Source: CAWEWH01 sp963812775
GTDB taxonomy: Bacteria > Pseudomonadota > Alphaproteobacteria > Rhizobiales > Beijerinckiaceae
Direction: 5' to 3'
Length of the DNA stretch: 64,000 bases
Assembly (NCBI GenBank): GCA_963812775.1
Contig: CAWEWH010000005.1
Location: 1,248,407 to 1,312,406 of the forward strand
The notes under the pieces were generated by a model that worked only from the letters and a program-made list of their open reading frames with translations, was not told the DNA's origin and did no database searches. Below, one piece after another: positions 24,430-32,218 of the stretch (position 1 is the first letter of the stretch; every line of letters begins with the position of its first letter). The position numbers and the translations under genes were made by a program.

Positions 24430-25803
24430 ATGATCCTCCTGTTCGTCTTCATGACTGCCGTCGTCGGGGGTGCCGCCTACCTCTATGGCCGGTTTCGCGG
24501 CAAGGCCATGACGGCCAGTGGCGCCAAGCTCCATTCCCGGCCCGCCTATCACGGCCTCCTCGTCGCCTCGCTGTGCGTCCTGCCGATGCTGGCCGTGCTC
24601 TTTGCCTGGACGGCGATCGCGCCGCGCTATCTTGAATCGCGCGCCATCGCGGCGCTGCCTGCGGAACTGCAACCCAAGACCAACCTCGAGCACGACGCCC
24701 GATTCAGGGAGGCGCGCCTCGTGGCGCTCGGGCAATTTGCCGGCGAGGCGAGCCCCGGCCTTGCCAGGGCGGGCGCCGCCTACGCGGCGGCACAGAAATT
24801 CAATGCAGTCGGCCTGTTCCTGTTCGGCCTCGTCGCGGCCGCTGCCGGTTTCCTGTGGGGCCGCCGGCAGCTGTCTGCGAGCTTCCGCGCCCGCAACGAG
24901 TTCGAGAGCATCACCCAGATTCTGCTGATCGCCTGCTCGGCCATCGCCGTGATGACGACCATCGGTATCGTGCTGTCGGTGCTGTTCGAGACGCTGCGTT
25001 TCGTGCAGCTTTATCCCTGGTACGATTTCCTGTTCGGCCTGCAATGGTCTCCGCAGACCGCCATCCGGACGGATCAGGTCGGGCAGTCCGGAAGCTTCGG
25101 CGCGGTGCCGCTGTTCGTCGGCACCGCGCTCATCACCCTCATCGCCATGCTGGTTGCCGGTCCCGTCGGATTGTTCGCGGCCATCTACATGTCGGAATAT
25201 GCGAGCCGCCGCTTCCGCTCCTTCGCCAAGCCGCTGCTCGAGGTGCTTGCCGGCATCCCGACCGTGGTGTTCGGCTTTTTCGCCGCCCTCTCGGTCGCGC
25301 CGACGATAAAGTGGATCGGCGAGGCGGCGGGTCTCCCCGTGGCGTCCGAAAGCGCGCTGGCGGCGGGTCTCGTCATGGGCATCATGATCATCCCGTTCGT
25401 CTCGTCGCTGTCGGACGATGTCATCACCGCGGTGCCGCAGGCGCTGCGTGACGGATCCTACGCCATGGGCGCGACGCATTCGGAGACGATCAAGCGCGTC
25501 GTCCTGCCCGCCGCCCTTCCGGGCATCGTGTCGGCCATGATGCTGGCCATTTCGCGGGCCGTCGGCGAGACGATGATCGTCGTCATGGCGGCGGGCCTCG
25601 CCGGCAATTTGACCTTCAACCCTCTCGAAGCCGTTACGACGGTGACGGTGCAGATCAAGACGCTGCTGGTCGGCGACCAGGAATTCGACAGCGCCAAGAC
25701 GCTGTCGGCCTTCGCGCTGGGCTTCGTCCTGTTTTTCTTTACGCTGACCCTGAACGTCATCGCGCTTCGTGTCGTGCGCAGATACCGAGAGCAATATGAC
25801 TGA
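24430..25803 (+). CDS. pstC: Phosphate ABC transporter permease PstC (long form)
   Basis: 457 residues against about 310 in E. coli. The extra N-terminal 150 residues hold a membrane segment, a periplasmic stretch and two further helices (family known as the PstC N-terminal DUF3708 extension). The transporter core follows: LITLIAMLVAGPVGLFAAIY, the permease loop with SYAMGATHSETIKRVVLPAA (EAA motif) and PGIVSAMMLAISRAVGETM. Inner membrane. Stop overlaps pstA by 8 bp. Part of the PhoB-controlled operon. Confidence 0.94.
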   Translation: MILLFVFMTAVVGGAAYLYGRFRGKAMTASGAKLHSRPAYHGLLVASLCVLPMLAVLFAWTAIAPRYLESRAIAALPAELQPKTNLEHDARFREARLVALGQFAGEASPGLARAGAAYAAAQKFNAVGLFLFGLVAAAAGFLWGRRQLSASFRARNEFESITQILLIACSAIAVMTTIGIVLSVLFETLRFVQLYPWYDFLFGLQWSPQTAIRTDQVGQSGSFGAVPLFVGTALITLIAMLVAGPVGLFAAIYMSEYASRRFRSFAKPLLEVLAGIPTVVFGFFAALSVAPTIKWIGEAAGLPVASESALAAGLVMGIMIIPFVSSLSDDVITAVPQALRDGSYAMGATHSETIKRVVLPAALPGIVSAMMLAISRAVGETMIVVMAAGLAGNLTFNPLEAVTTVTVQIKTLLVGDQEFDSAKTLSAFALGFVLFFFTLTLNVIALRVVRRYREQYD

Positions 25804-27553
25804 CATCGCCGGCCCCGCCAGCTTCGCGCGCACCGTCGATTTCTCCTCGGAGGAAGCGAGCGCGCGCATTCGCCGACGCTATCGCGCCGAGGCGCGCTTC
25901 AAGCTCTATGGGCTCGGCGCGCTCGGCCTCGCCGCGCTTGCCCTCGTTCTCCTGCTCACCGACATCGTCCTCAAGGCTTGGCCGGCATTCATCGAGCACC
26001 GCGTCGTGCTCACGGTGACGGCGACGCTCGAACAGGTCTCGACCGACGGTAAGCTCGACCGGGCATCGCTGGTCGGCGGCGACTACTCCGCCGCGGTACG
26101 TGCCGCCTTGCAGGAGCTGTTCCCCGAAGTGAGCGATCGTGGCACGCGCCGCAAGCTCTTCGGCGACATCCTGTCGAGCGGCGCCTCCGACGCCTTGCGC
26201 AAACGCATCATCGACGATCCGAGCCTCATCGGAAAGCCGGTTACCCTGCCGTTCCTGCTCGACGACACCGTCGATCTCTACCTCAAGGGCCTGATCGCCG
26301 ACCGCGGCGAGCGCAAGGGGCGCGGCGCGGCAACGGTCAGCGGGACGGCCGGCAACGTCGAGATAAGATCCTCGGCCGACGACTTCGCGACCGACCTTGC
26401 AGACGTGAAGAAGGCGCTCGCCGCGGCCTCGCAAAAGTACCGCCGCGAAGCCGAGCGGTTGTCGCGCTTTGCCATTGCCGCGGTCGTCGCCTCCGATCGC
26501 GCGGCGCTGCAGGCCAGCGCCGATGAGAACCTGGCGCGTGCCAACGAGCTCGAGGCGCGCGCCAAGGCGGCGGGAGCCGCCGAGAGGCTCGATGCGAACG
26601 CGCCCTCGAAGCTGATCGCCATCAACGGCGGCGTGGTGAAGCTTACCTCGATCAGCGGCGCGCAGGCGAGCGGCACCGTGCTGTCAGCCTTGAGCGGCAC
26701 CGGCGGGGCGGCGCCCGGCGGCTGGCGGGTCGTGACCATCGTGCAGCCGGAAGCCGACCGCCGCCTCGGCGATCAGCAGATCGCCTGGATCGAGAAGCTC
26801 AGGGAGAAGAGCCTGGTGGAGCGGGGCTTCGCCTGGCGATTCTTCACCTCCGGCGACAGCCGCGAATCCGAGCAGGCGGGATTGCTTGGCGCCCTCGTCG
26901 GCTCGGCCCTCACCATGCTGGTGACGCTTGCGCTGTGCCTGCCCACCGGGGTCGCGGCCGCCATCTACCTGCAGGAATTCGCCCCCAAGAACCGCTTCAC
27001 CGATCTGATCGAGGTGAACGTCAACAACCTGGCGGCCGTCCCCTCCATCGTGTTCGGCCTGCTGGGTCTTGCGGTGTTCCTCAGCTTCTTCGGCATGCCG
27101 CGCTCGGCGCCGTTGGTCGGCGGGCTGGTGCTGGCGCTGCTTGTCCTGCCGACCATCATCATCGCCAGCCGCGCGGCGCTGAGCGCCGTGCCGCCGTCCA
27201 TCCGCGAGGCGGCTCTCGGTGTCGGGGCTTCGCCGCAACAGGTCGTGTTTCACCACGTCCTGCCGCTTGCCATGCCCGGCATCATGACCGGCACCATCCT
27301 CGGCATGGCGCACGCGCTGGGCGAGACCGCGCCGCTCTTGCTGATCGGCATGGTGGCCTTCATCGTCGACGTACCCGCCTCGATCACCGAGGCCGCAACG
27401 GTGCTGCCGGTGCAGATTTACCTCTGGTCGGACCTGCCGGAGGCCGGCTTCCAGGCCAAGACGGCCGGCGCCATCGTCGTGCTGCTGTTGTTCTTGTTCG
27501 TCATGAACGGGGTGGCAATCCTGCTTCGGCGACGTTTTGAGCGCCGTTGGTAG
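25796..27553 (+). CDS. pstA: Phosphate ABC transporter permease PstA (long form)
   Basis: 585 residues, about twice the E. coli protein. After one membrane helix (residues 43-65) comes a soluble insert of roughly 300 residues, partly coiled-coil and rich in Ala, Lys and Glu, corresponding to the DUF3333-type extension of alphaproteobacterial PstA. The permease core begins near residue 355 (LLGALVGSALTMLVTLALCL) and holds the EAA loop SIREAALGVGASPQQVVFHH and GIMTGTILGMAHALGETAPL. Start ATG overlaps pstC. Inner membrane with a large, probably periplasmic, domain of unknown role. Confidence 0.93.
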   Translation: MTDIAGPASFARTVDFSSEEASARIRRRYRAEARFKLYGLGALGLAALALVLLLTDIVLKAWPAFIEHRVVLTVTATLEQVSTDGKLDRASLVGGDYSAAVRAALQELFPEVSDRGTRRKLFGDILSSGASDALRKRIIDDPSLIGKPVTLPFLLDDTVDLYLKGLIADRGERKGRGAATVSGTAGNVEIRSSADDFATDLADVKKALAAASQKYRREAERLSRFAIAAVVASDRAALQASADENLARANELEARAKAAGAAERLDANAPSKLIAINGGVVKLTSISGAQASGTVLSALSGTGGAAPGGWRVVTIVQPEADRRLGDQQIAWIEKLREKSLVERGFAWRFFTSGDSRESEQAGLLGALVGSALTMLVTLALCLPTGVAAAIYLQEFAPKNRFTDLIEVNVNNLAAVPSIVFGLLGLAVFLSFFGMPRSAPLVGGLVLALLVLPTIIIASRAALSAVPPSIREAALGVGASPQQVVFHHVLPLAMPGIMTGTILGMAHALGETAPLLLIGMVAFIVDVPASITEAATVLPVQIYLWSDLPEAGFQAKTAGAIVVLLLFLFVMNGVAILLRRRFERRW

Positions 27554-27577
27554 GGGTCCGTGAAAGCTGAAAGGGCT

Positions 27578-28459
27578 ATGGTTGAGATGTCGAGCATCCC
27601 GAGCGTCCAGATGGCTGTGCCAGCCTCCGCACCTTCCGCCGCTGCACCTTCCGGCGCAGCACCTTCCGGCGCAGCACCTTCCGGCGCAGCCGACCGCAAG
27701 GCGCGCACCAAGATCGTGGCGCGCGGCGTCAATGTCTTCTACGGCGAGAAGCAGGCGCTTTTCGACGTGTCGACCGACATTCCCGAGAAATCGGTGATGG
27801 CGTTCATCGGCCCGTCCGGCTGCGGCAAGTCGACATTTCTGCGCGCCATCAACCGCATGAACAACTCGATCCCCATCGCCCGCTTTGACGGGCGCATCGA
27901 GATCGACGAGCAGGACATCTATGCCCCTGGCCTCGATGTGGTGCAGCTCAGAGCGCGCGTCGGCATGGTGTTCCAGAAGCCGAACCCGTTTCCGAAATCC
28001 ATCTACGAGAACGTCGCCTATGGCGCGCGCATCCACGGCTTGGCGAGCACGCGGGCGGAGTTCGACGAGATCGTCGAGACGAGCCTGCGCAAGGCCGGCC
28101 TTTTCGAGGAAGTGAAGAGCCGTCTTTCGGAGCCGGGGACGGGGCTTTCCGGCGGCCAGCAGCAGCGCCTGTGCATCGCCCGCGCCATCGCGGTCAGCCC
28201 GGAGATCATCCTCATGGATGAGCCGTGCTCGGCGCTCGATCCCATCGCCACCGCGAAGATCGAGGAGCTGATCGACGAGCTGCGCAACAATTTCACCATT
28301 GTCATCGTCACCCATTCCATGCAGCAGGCGGCGCGCGTCTCGCAACGCACCGCCTTCTTCCATCTCGGCAAGCTGATCGAGGAGGGGTCGACCGAGGAGA
28401 TGTTCACCTCCCCGAAGGACAAGCGTACCCTCGACTACATCACGGGCCGCTTCGGCTGA
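27578..28459 (+). CDS. pstB: Phosphate ABC transporter ATP-binding protein PstB
   Basis: 293 residues from this ATG; GTG at 27560 or ATG at 27587 are alternative starts. Walker A FIGPSGCGKSTFLRAINRMN, Q-loop MVFQKPNPFPKSIYENVAYG (the PstB-specific segment), signature LSGGQQQRLCIARAIAVSP, Walker B ILMDEPCSALDPIATAK, and the H-loop VIVTHSMQQA. Cytoplasmic ATPase driving phosphate uptake with PstA and PstC. The N-terminal 35 residues are a variable Pro/Ala tail encoded by a 15-bp tandem repeat. phoU follows after 26 bp. Confidence 0.95.
   Translation: MVEMSSIPSVQMAVPASAPSAAAPSGAAPSGAAPSGAADRKARTKIVARGVNVFYGEKQALFDVSTDIPEKSVMAFIGPSGCGKSTFLRAINRMNNSIPIARFDGRIEIDEQDIYAPGLDVVQLRARVGMVFQKPNPFPKSIYENVAYGARIHGLASTRAEFDEIVETSLRKAGLFEEVKSRLSEPGTGLSGGQQQRLCIARAIAVSPEIILMDEPCSALDPIATAKIEELIDELRNNFTIVIVTHSMQQAARVSQRTAFFHLGKLIEEGSTEEMFTSPKDKRTLDYITGRFG
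27631..27690 (+). repeat. 15-bp tandem repeat in the pstB 5' end
   Basis: Four consecutive 15-bp units; the last three are identical (ACCTTCCGGCGCAGC) and the first differs at two positions (ACCTTCCGCCGCTGC). In frame they read repeated APSGA. Being a multiple of three, copy-number change would only lengthen or shorten the N-terminal tail before the ATPase domain. Confidence 0.85.
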
Positions 28460-28485
28460 GCTTGGCGCAAGGCAGGAAAAACAAC

Positions 28486-29203
28486 ATGTCAGAGCACACG
28501 GTCTCTGCGTTCGATGCCGAACTTGGAGCACTGCGCCACAAGGTGGCGGAGATGGGCGGCATTGCCGAGAAGATGCTGGCGGAGGCGACCCGCGCACTCG
28601 TCCGGCACGACACGACGCTGGCCCAGGCGGTGATCGGCTCCGACGCGCGGCTCGATGCCTTGCAGCACGAAATCGAGGAACACGCCATCCTCACCATCGC
28701 CAAGCGCCAGCCGATGGCGGTCGACTTGCGCGAGATCATCTCGGCCATTCGGGTGGCCGGCGACATCGAGCGTGTCGGCGACCTGGCCAAGAACATCGCC
28801 AAGCGTGCCGTCGCCATTTCGAGCCAGCTCACCGCCCAGAAGTACTTCGTCGGCGCCGAGCACATGGCGGAGCTGGCGGGCCGTCAGCTCAAGGACGTGC
28901 TCGACGCCTATCTGGCGCGCGACGACGAGCAGGCGCTCGAACGTCTGGCAGCGTGACGGCGAGATCGATGCGCTCTATACGTCGCTGTTCCGCGAGCTCT
29001 TGACCTACATGATGGAGGACCCGCGCAACATCAGCTTCTGCACGCATCTCTTGTTCTGCGCCAAGAATATCGAGCGCATCGGCGATCACACCACCAATAT
29101 CGGCGAGACCGTGCACTACCTGGTCACCGGCATGATGCTGACCGAGCGGCCGAAGAACGATACGTCGAGCTTCACGACGCTCGACGCCGCAATAGGCACG
29201 TGA
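28486..29203 (+). pseudogene. phoU: Phosphate-signalling protein PhoU, broken by a one-base frameshift
   Basis: PhoU links Pst transport to PhoR and damps the Pho response. The first 152 codons read as normal PhoU (EHTVSAFDAELGALRHKVAE, QPMAVDLREIISAIRVAGDI, ERVGDLAKNIAKRA) and then hit a stop at 28954. The next frame continues PhoU without a break: VWQRDGEIDALYTSLFRELL and FCAKNIERIGDHTTNIGETV to the stop at 29203. One extra base at or near 28942 explains it; removing it gives 238 residues, the normal length. Either a real recent mutation or a sequencing error; both halves are otherwise intact. Confidence 0.88.
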
Positions 29204-29207
29204 GGCC

Positions 29208-29957
29208 ATGAACGCCCGCATACTCATCGTCGAGGACGAGGAAGCGCTGAGCCTGCTCTTGCGCTACAACCTCGAGGCCGAGGGCTATGCGGTCGACAAC
29301 GTCTCGAGCGGCGACGAGGCGGAGCTGATGCTGCGCCAGCAGACCCCCGACCTCGTGCTGCTCGACTGGATGCTGCCCGGCGTCTCCGGCATCGAGCTGT
29401 GCCGGCGTCTCAAGCAGCGCCGCGAGACCGAGCAATTGCCGGTCATCATGCTGACGGCGCGCGGCGAGGAGGCCGAGCGGGTGCGCGGCCTCGCCACCGG
29501 GGCCGACGACTACGTGGTCAAGCCCTTCTCGGTGCCCGAGCTCCTGGCGCGCGTGCGTGCCCTGCTCAGGCGCACCAAGCCGGGCCACGTGGCCGAGCTG
29601 CTGTCGGCCGGCGATATCGAACTCGATCGCGTCACCAAGCGCGTGCGCCGCGCCGAGCGTGAGCTTGCCCTCGGGCCCACCGAATTCCGCCTGCTCGAGT
29701 TCCTGATGCAGACGCCGGGGCGCGTCTATTCGCGCACGCAATTGCTCGATAGCGTCTGGGGCCGCGACATCTACATCGACGAGCGCACCGTCGATGTGCA
29801 TGTCGGGCGGCTGCGCAAGGCCATCAATGCGTCGGGCGAAGCAGATCCCATCCGCACCGTGCGCAGCGCCGGCTATGCCTTCGACGAGAGGTTCGGCAAG
29901 TCCGATGACGGACGACGGATGACGGACGACAGATCAGTTGTGGCCGACGGGGACTGA
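29208..29957 (+). CDS. phoB: Phosphate regulon response regulator PhoB
   Basis: 249 residues, OmpR/PhoB class. Receiver domain (1-120) with acidic pocket VEDEE, phosphorylation Asp in VLLDWMLPGVSG, the conserved Thr of VIMLTARGEE and the Lys of YVVKPFSVPE. C-terminal winged helix with LALGPTEFRLLEFLMQTPGR, the recognition helix DERTVDVHVGRLRKAI and the wing RTVRSAGYAFD. Binds the Pho boxes upstream of pstS. The last 20 or so residues (FGKSDDGRRMTDDR...) are a non-conserved tail encoded within a hairpin-forming repeat. Follows phoU after 4 bp. Confidence 0.95.
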   Translation: MNARILIVEDEEALSLLLRYNLEAEGYAVDNVSSGDEAELMLRQQTPDLVLLDWMLPGVSGIELCRRLKQRRETEQLPVIMLTARGEEAERVRGLATGADDYVVKPFSVPELLARVRALLRRTKPGHVAELLSAGDIELDRVTKRVRRAERELALGPTEFRLLEFLMQTPGRVYSRTQLLDSVWGRDIYIDERTVDVHVGRLRKAINASGEADPIRTVRSAGYAFDERFGKSDDGRRMTDDRSVVADGD

Positions 29958-29982
29958 CCCCGTCCGGCATCTGTCGTCCGTC
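29921..29982 (+). terminator. Nested inverted repeats at the end of phoB
   Basis: A 14-bp perfect outer stem (GACGGACGACAGAT with ATCTGTCGTCCGTC) encloses a 7-bp inner stem (GACGGGG with CCCCGTC). The phoB stop codon TGA lies in the inner loop. There is no T-run, so it is more likely a 3'-stabilising or REP-like structure than a classical terminator. Confidence 0.6.
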
Positions 29983-29996
29983 CTCTGATGTCCGAC

Positions 29997-30044
29997 GTGC
30001 ATGATCCCGAAAAGTGTGCGCGGTTTTCGGATGAGATCGTGCAC
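29997..30044. repeat. Dispersed palindrome, intact copy 2
   Basis: GTGCATGATCCCGAAAAGTG followed by a centre and TTTTCGGATGAGATCGTGCAC. The same two-step palindrome as at 22436-22485, with the outer arms changed compensatorily (GTGC/GCAC instead of GCGC/GCGC), which suggests that pairing itself is retained. It lies directly after phoB. Confidence 0.8.
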
Positions 30045-30056
30045 AAAGTCAGGAAT

Positions 30057-30099
30057 CTAGAGCGCGCGTGCGATTGCTCTCAATCGCATCGCGCTCTAG
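30057..30099. terminator. Inverted repeat between phoB and the gcrA-like gene
   Basis: CTAGAGCGCGCGTGCGATTG and CAATCGCATCGCGCTCTAG pair with a CTCT loop and one unpaired base. The palindrome reaches into the stop codon of the minus-strand gcrA-like gene. As both flanking genes converge here, it could serve as a bidirectional 3' end, although no T-run follows. Confidence 0.55.
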
Positions 30100-30638
30100 C
30101 GCCCGCCGAACCTGCGGTCCCGCCGGCGGTCCGTCGCCGGCTGATAGGCGATGCGGCCATGGTAGAGGCAATAGGGCGTGCCGATGTCCGACTTGGCGCC
30201 GCAGAAGCGGAATTCCGGCGTCGTCGGGTCGCCGAGCGGCCAGCGGCACATGGCCTCGCGCAGCTCGGTGATGGTGACCCGCTCCGACATCGGCACCACC
30301 ACGTCCTCGCGCGCCACCGGCATGACGACCGCGAACGGGTCGATGTCGGGCCGGTAGGCCGGCGCCAGCGCCGTGTTGCCCCTCACCGCGTGGTGATGGC
30401 GCGCCCCAAGGGGATGGGAAGGCGCCCGGGTCGAGGGCTTGCGCGGGCGCGGCGCCCCGGTCGAAGGCGACTTGGCGCGGCCAGAAAGGCCGAGCCGGTG
30501 CACCTTGCCGATCACCGCGTTGCGCGTCACGCCCCCCATCTCGGCGGCGATCTGGCTGGCGCTCAGACCGTCCGCCCAAAGCTTCTTCAGAAGCTCAACC
30601 CTGTCTTCTGTCCAACTGATGCTGCTCATGTCGCTCAT
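30096..30638 (-). CDS. gcrA: GcrA family cell-cycle regulator
   Basis: 180 residues. N-terminal helix-turn-helix with SWTEDRVELLKKLWADGLSA and SQIAAEMGGVTRNAVIGKVH, followed by RLGLSGRAKSP, the GcrA signature. A Pro/Arg-rich linker leads to a C-terminal domain with CRWPLGDPTTPEFRFCGAKS and PYCLYHGRIAYQP, which in GcrA binds region 2 of sigma-70. GcrA activates promoters carrying CcrM-methylated GANTC sites. Start after GGAGAGGCAAAA. Three GANTC sites (30674, 30792, 30853) lie in its upstream region, suggesting cell-cycle control of this gene. Confidence 0.93.
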   Translation of the reverse strand: MSDMSSISWTEDRVELLKKLWADGLSASQIAAEMGGVTRNAVIGKVHRLGLSGRAKSPSTGAPRPRKPSTRAPSHPLGARHHHAVRGNTALAPAYRPDIDPFAVVMPVAREDVVVPMSERVTITELREAMCRWPLGDPTTPEFRFCGAKSDIGTPYCLYHGRIAYQPATDRRRDRRFGGR

Positions 30639-30892
30639 TTTTGCCTCTCCGCCGCCGCCGGAGGCCCTTGTCGGAATCCCGCAGGGTTCGCGCGCAACGT
30701 CCGTTGCACTGCCGCAAACGCCCTGGAACCACCGAAAGTAAGTCCGCCGCAAGATGTCGTAGTCGACGAAGTGGAGACTACAAGATCGCGTGACTCTGCC
30801 GCAAAAGTCCGGCCCCTTCTGGGATCGTTTTCCCCAAGATCGTGACCAAATCGAGTCGGAGGCCGTCGATCGCCCGTATCAGTCACTTTGAA

Positions 30893-30920
30893 TTGACAGA
30901 GGGCCGGCCCCATCTAAGAT
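30893..30920 (+). promoter_or_regulatory. Sigma-70-like promoter upstream of argD
   Basis: TTGACA (30893-30898), 16-bp spacer, TAAGAT (30915-30920). The -35 is a perfect consensus and the -10 matches four of six. Transcription would begin near 30927, so the first thing transcribed is the hairpin at 30927-30950. Confidence 0.55.
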
Positions 30921-30926
30921 CGTGCG

Positions 30927-30958
30927 AGTGCCGCCCCGCCGGGCGGCACTTTTATTTT
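30927..30958 (+). terminator. Intrinsic terminator-like hairpin in the argD leader
   Basis: AGTGCCGCCC, loop CGCC, GGGCGGCACT: a perfect 10-bp stem, followed by TTTATTTT. By shape it is a rho-independent terminator in the plus direction, yet it lies 55 bp before argD and directly after a promoter, with no plus-strand gene upstream for almost 1 kb. It may attenuate argD or end a very short leader RNA. Confidence 0.65.
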
Positions 30959-31012
30959 CGGGGAATTTCGCATCTTCGAAAAATTTAAATTGCCTTCAGG
31001 GAGTTAAGAGCC

Positions 31013-32218
31013 GTGATCACGCCCGTCCTGCCGACCTATGCGCGTGCCGAAGTCGAGTTCGAGAGAGGCGAGGGGGCATGGCTGACAGCGCGCGACGGCG
31101 AGCGATATCTCGATTTCGGCGGCGGCATCGCGGTCAATGTGCTGGGCCATGCCCATCCGCATCTGGTCAAGGCGCTCACCGAGCAGGCCGCCAAGCTCTG
31201 GCACACCTCCAACCTCTACCGCATCCCGGAGGGCGAGCGGCTGGCCAAGCGCCTGACCGATGCGACCTTCGCCGACACCGTCTTCTTCACCAATTCGGGT
31301 GCCGAGGCGATGGAGTGCTCGGTCAAGATGGCGCGCAAGTACCACGCCGTGAGCGGGGCGCCGGAGCGCTTCCGCATCGTCACCTTCGAGGGCGCCTTCC
31401 ACGGCCGCACCCTCGCCATGATCGCGGCGGGCGGCCAGGCGAAATACCTGGAAGGCTTCGGCCCCAAGGTCGAGGGCTTCGACCAGGTGCCGTTCAACGA
31501 CGACGCGGCCCTGAAAGCCGCCATCGGGCCGGCGACCGCCGCCATCCTCATCGAGCCGATCATGGGCGAGGGCGGCATCCGCGTCGTGACCAATGAGCGG
31601 CTGCGCGCCTTGCGCAAGCTCTGCGACGAGCGCGGCCTGCTGCTCGTCCTCGACGAGGTGCAGAGCGGCATCGGCCGCACCGGAAAGTTCTTCGCCCACG
31701 AATGGGCCGGCATCACGCCCGACATCATGGGCATCGCCAAGGGCATCGGCGGCGGCTTCCCGATGGGCGCCTGCCTTGCCACCGAGAAGGCCGCCAAGGG
31801 CATGACGGCCGGCACCCACGGCTCCACCTTCGGGGGCAACCCGCTTGCCATGGCGGTGGGCAACGCCGTCCTCGACGTGATCCTGGCCGACGGCTTCCTC
31901 GAGCGGGTCGCCAAGATGGGCCTCTTGCTGAAGCAGCGCCTTGCCGAGATCAGGGACCGCCATCCTTCGGTCGTCGCGGAAGTGCGCGGCGAAGGCCTGA
32001 TGCTCGGCCTGCGCCTCAACGTCTCCAACAACGACTTCGTCGATGCGGCACGGGCCGAGAAGCTGCTGCTCATCAGCGCCGGCGACAACGTCGCCCGCGT
32101 GCTGCCGCCCTTGACGGTGAGCGAGGAGGAGATCGGCCTCGCGGTGCGGCGTATCGATGCGGCGGCAACGAGGCTCGAGGCCGGCTTGCAGACGGCCCAG
32201 CGCGGAGCCGCCGAATGA
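31013..32218 (+). CDS. argD: Acetylornithine aminotransferase
   Basis: 401 residues, class III PLP-dependent aminotransferase. Converts N-acetylglutamate semialdehyde to N-acetylornithine in arginine synthesis, often also succinyl-DAP in lysine synthesis. Signatures: FFTNSGAEAMECSVKMARKY, FEGAFHGRTLAMIAAGGQ, the PLP Asp in LVLDEVQSGIGRTGKFFAHE, and the Schiff-base Lys in DIMGIAKGIGGGFPMGACLA. GTG start preceded by GGGAGTTAAGA. Stop overlaps argF (ATGA), and hslO follows, so argD-argF-hslO is one operon. Confidence 0.97.
   Translation: MITPVLPTYARAEVEFERGEGAWLTARDGERYLDFGGGIAVNVLGHAHPHLVKALTEQAAKLWHTSNLYRIPEGERLAKRLTDATFADTVFFTNSGAEAMECSVKMARKYHAVSGAPERFRIVTFEGAFHGRTLAMIAAGGQAKYLEGFGPKVEGFDQVPFNDDAALKAAIGPATAAILIEPIMGEGGIRVVTNERLRALRKLCDERGLLLVLDEVQSGIGRTGKFFAHEWAGITPDIMGIAKGIGGGFPMGACLATEKAAKGMTAGTHGSTFGGNPLAMAVGNAVLDVILADGFLERVAKMGLLLKQRLAEIRDRHPSVVAEVRGEGLMLGLRLNVSNNDFVDAARAEKLLLISAGDNVARVLPPLTVSEEEIGLAVRRIDAAATRLEAGLQTAQRGAAE

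Larger units (their letters stand above)
30639..31012. other. Divergent regulatory region between gcrA and argD
   Basis: 374 bp without a gene. It holds three GANTC sites on the gcrA side, and on the argD side a sigma-70-like promoter and a strong hairpin with T-run described separately. I see no small protein that I can support here. Confidence 0.6.
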
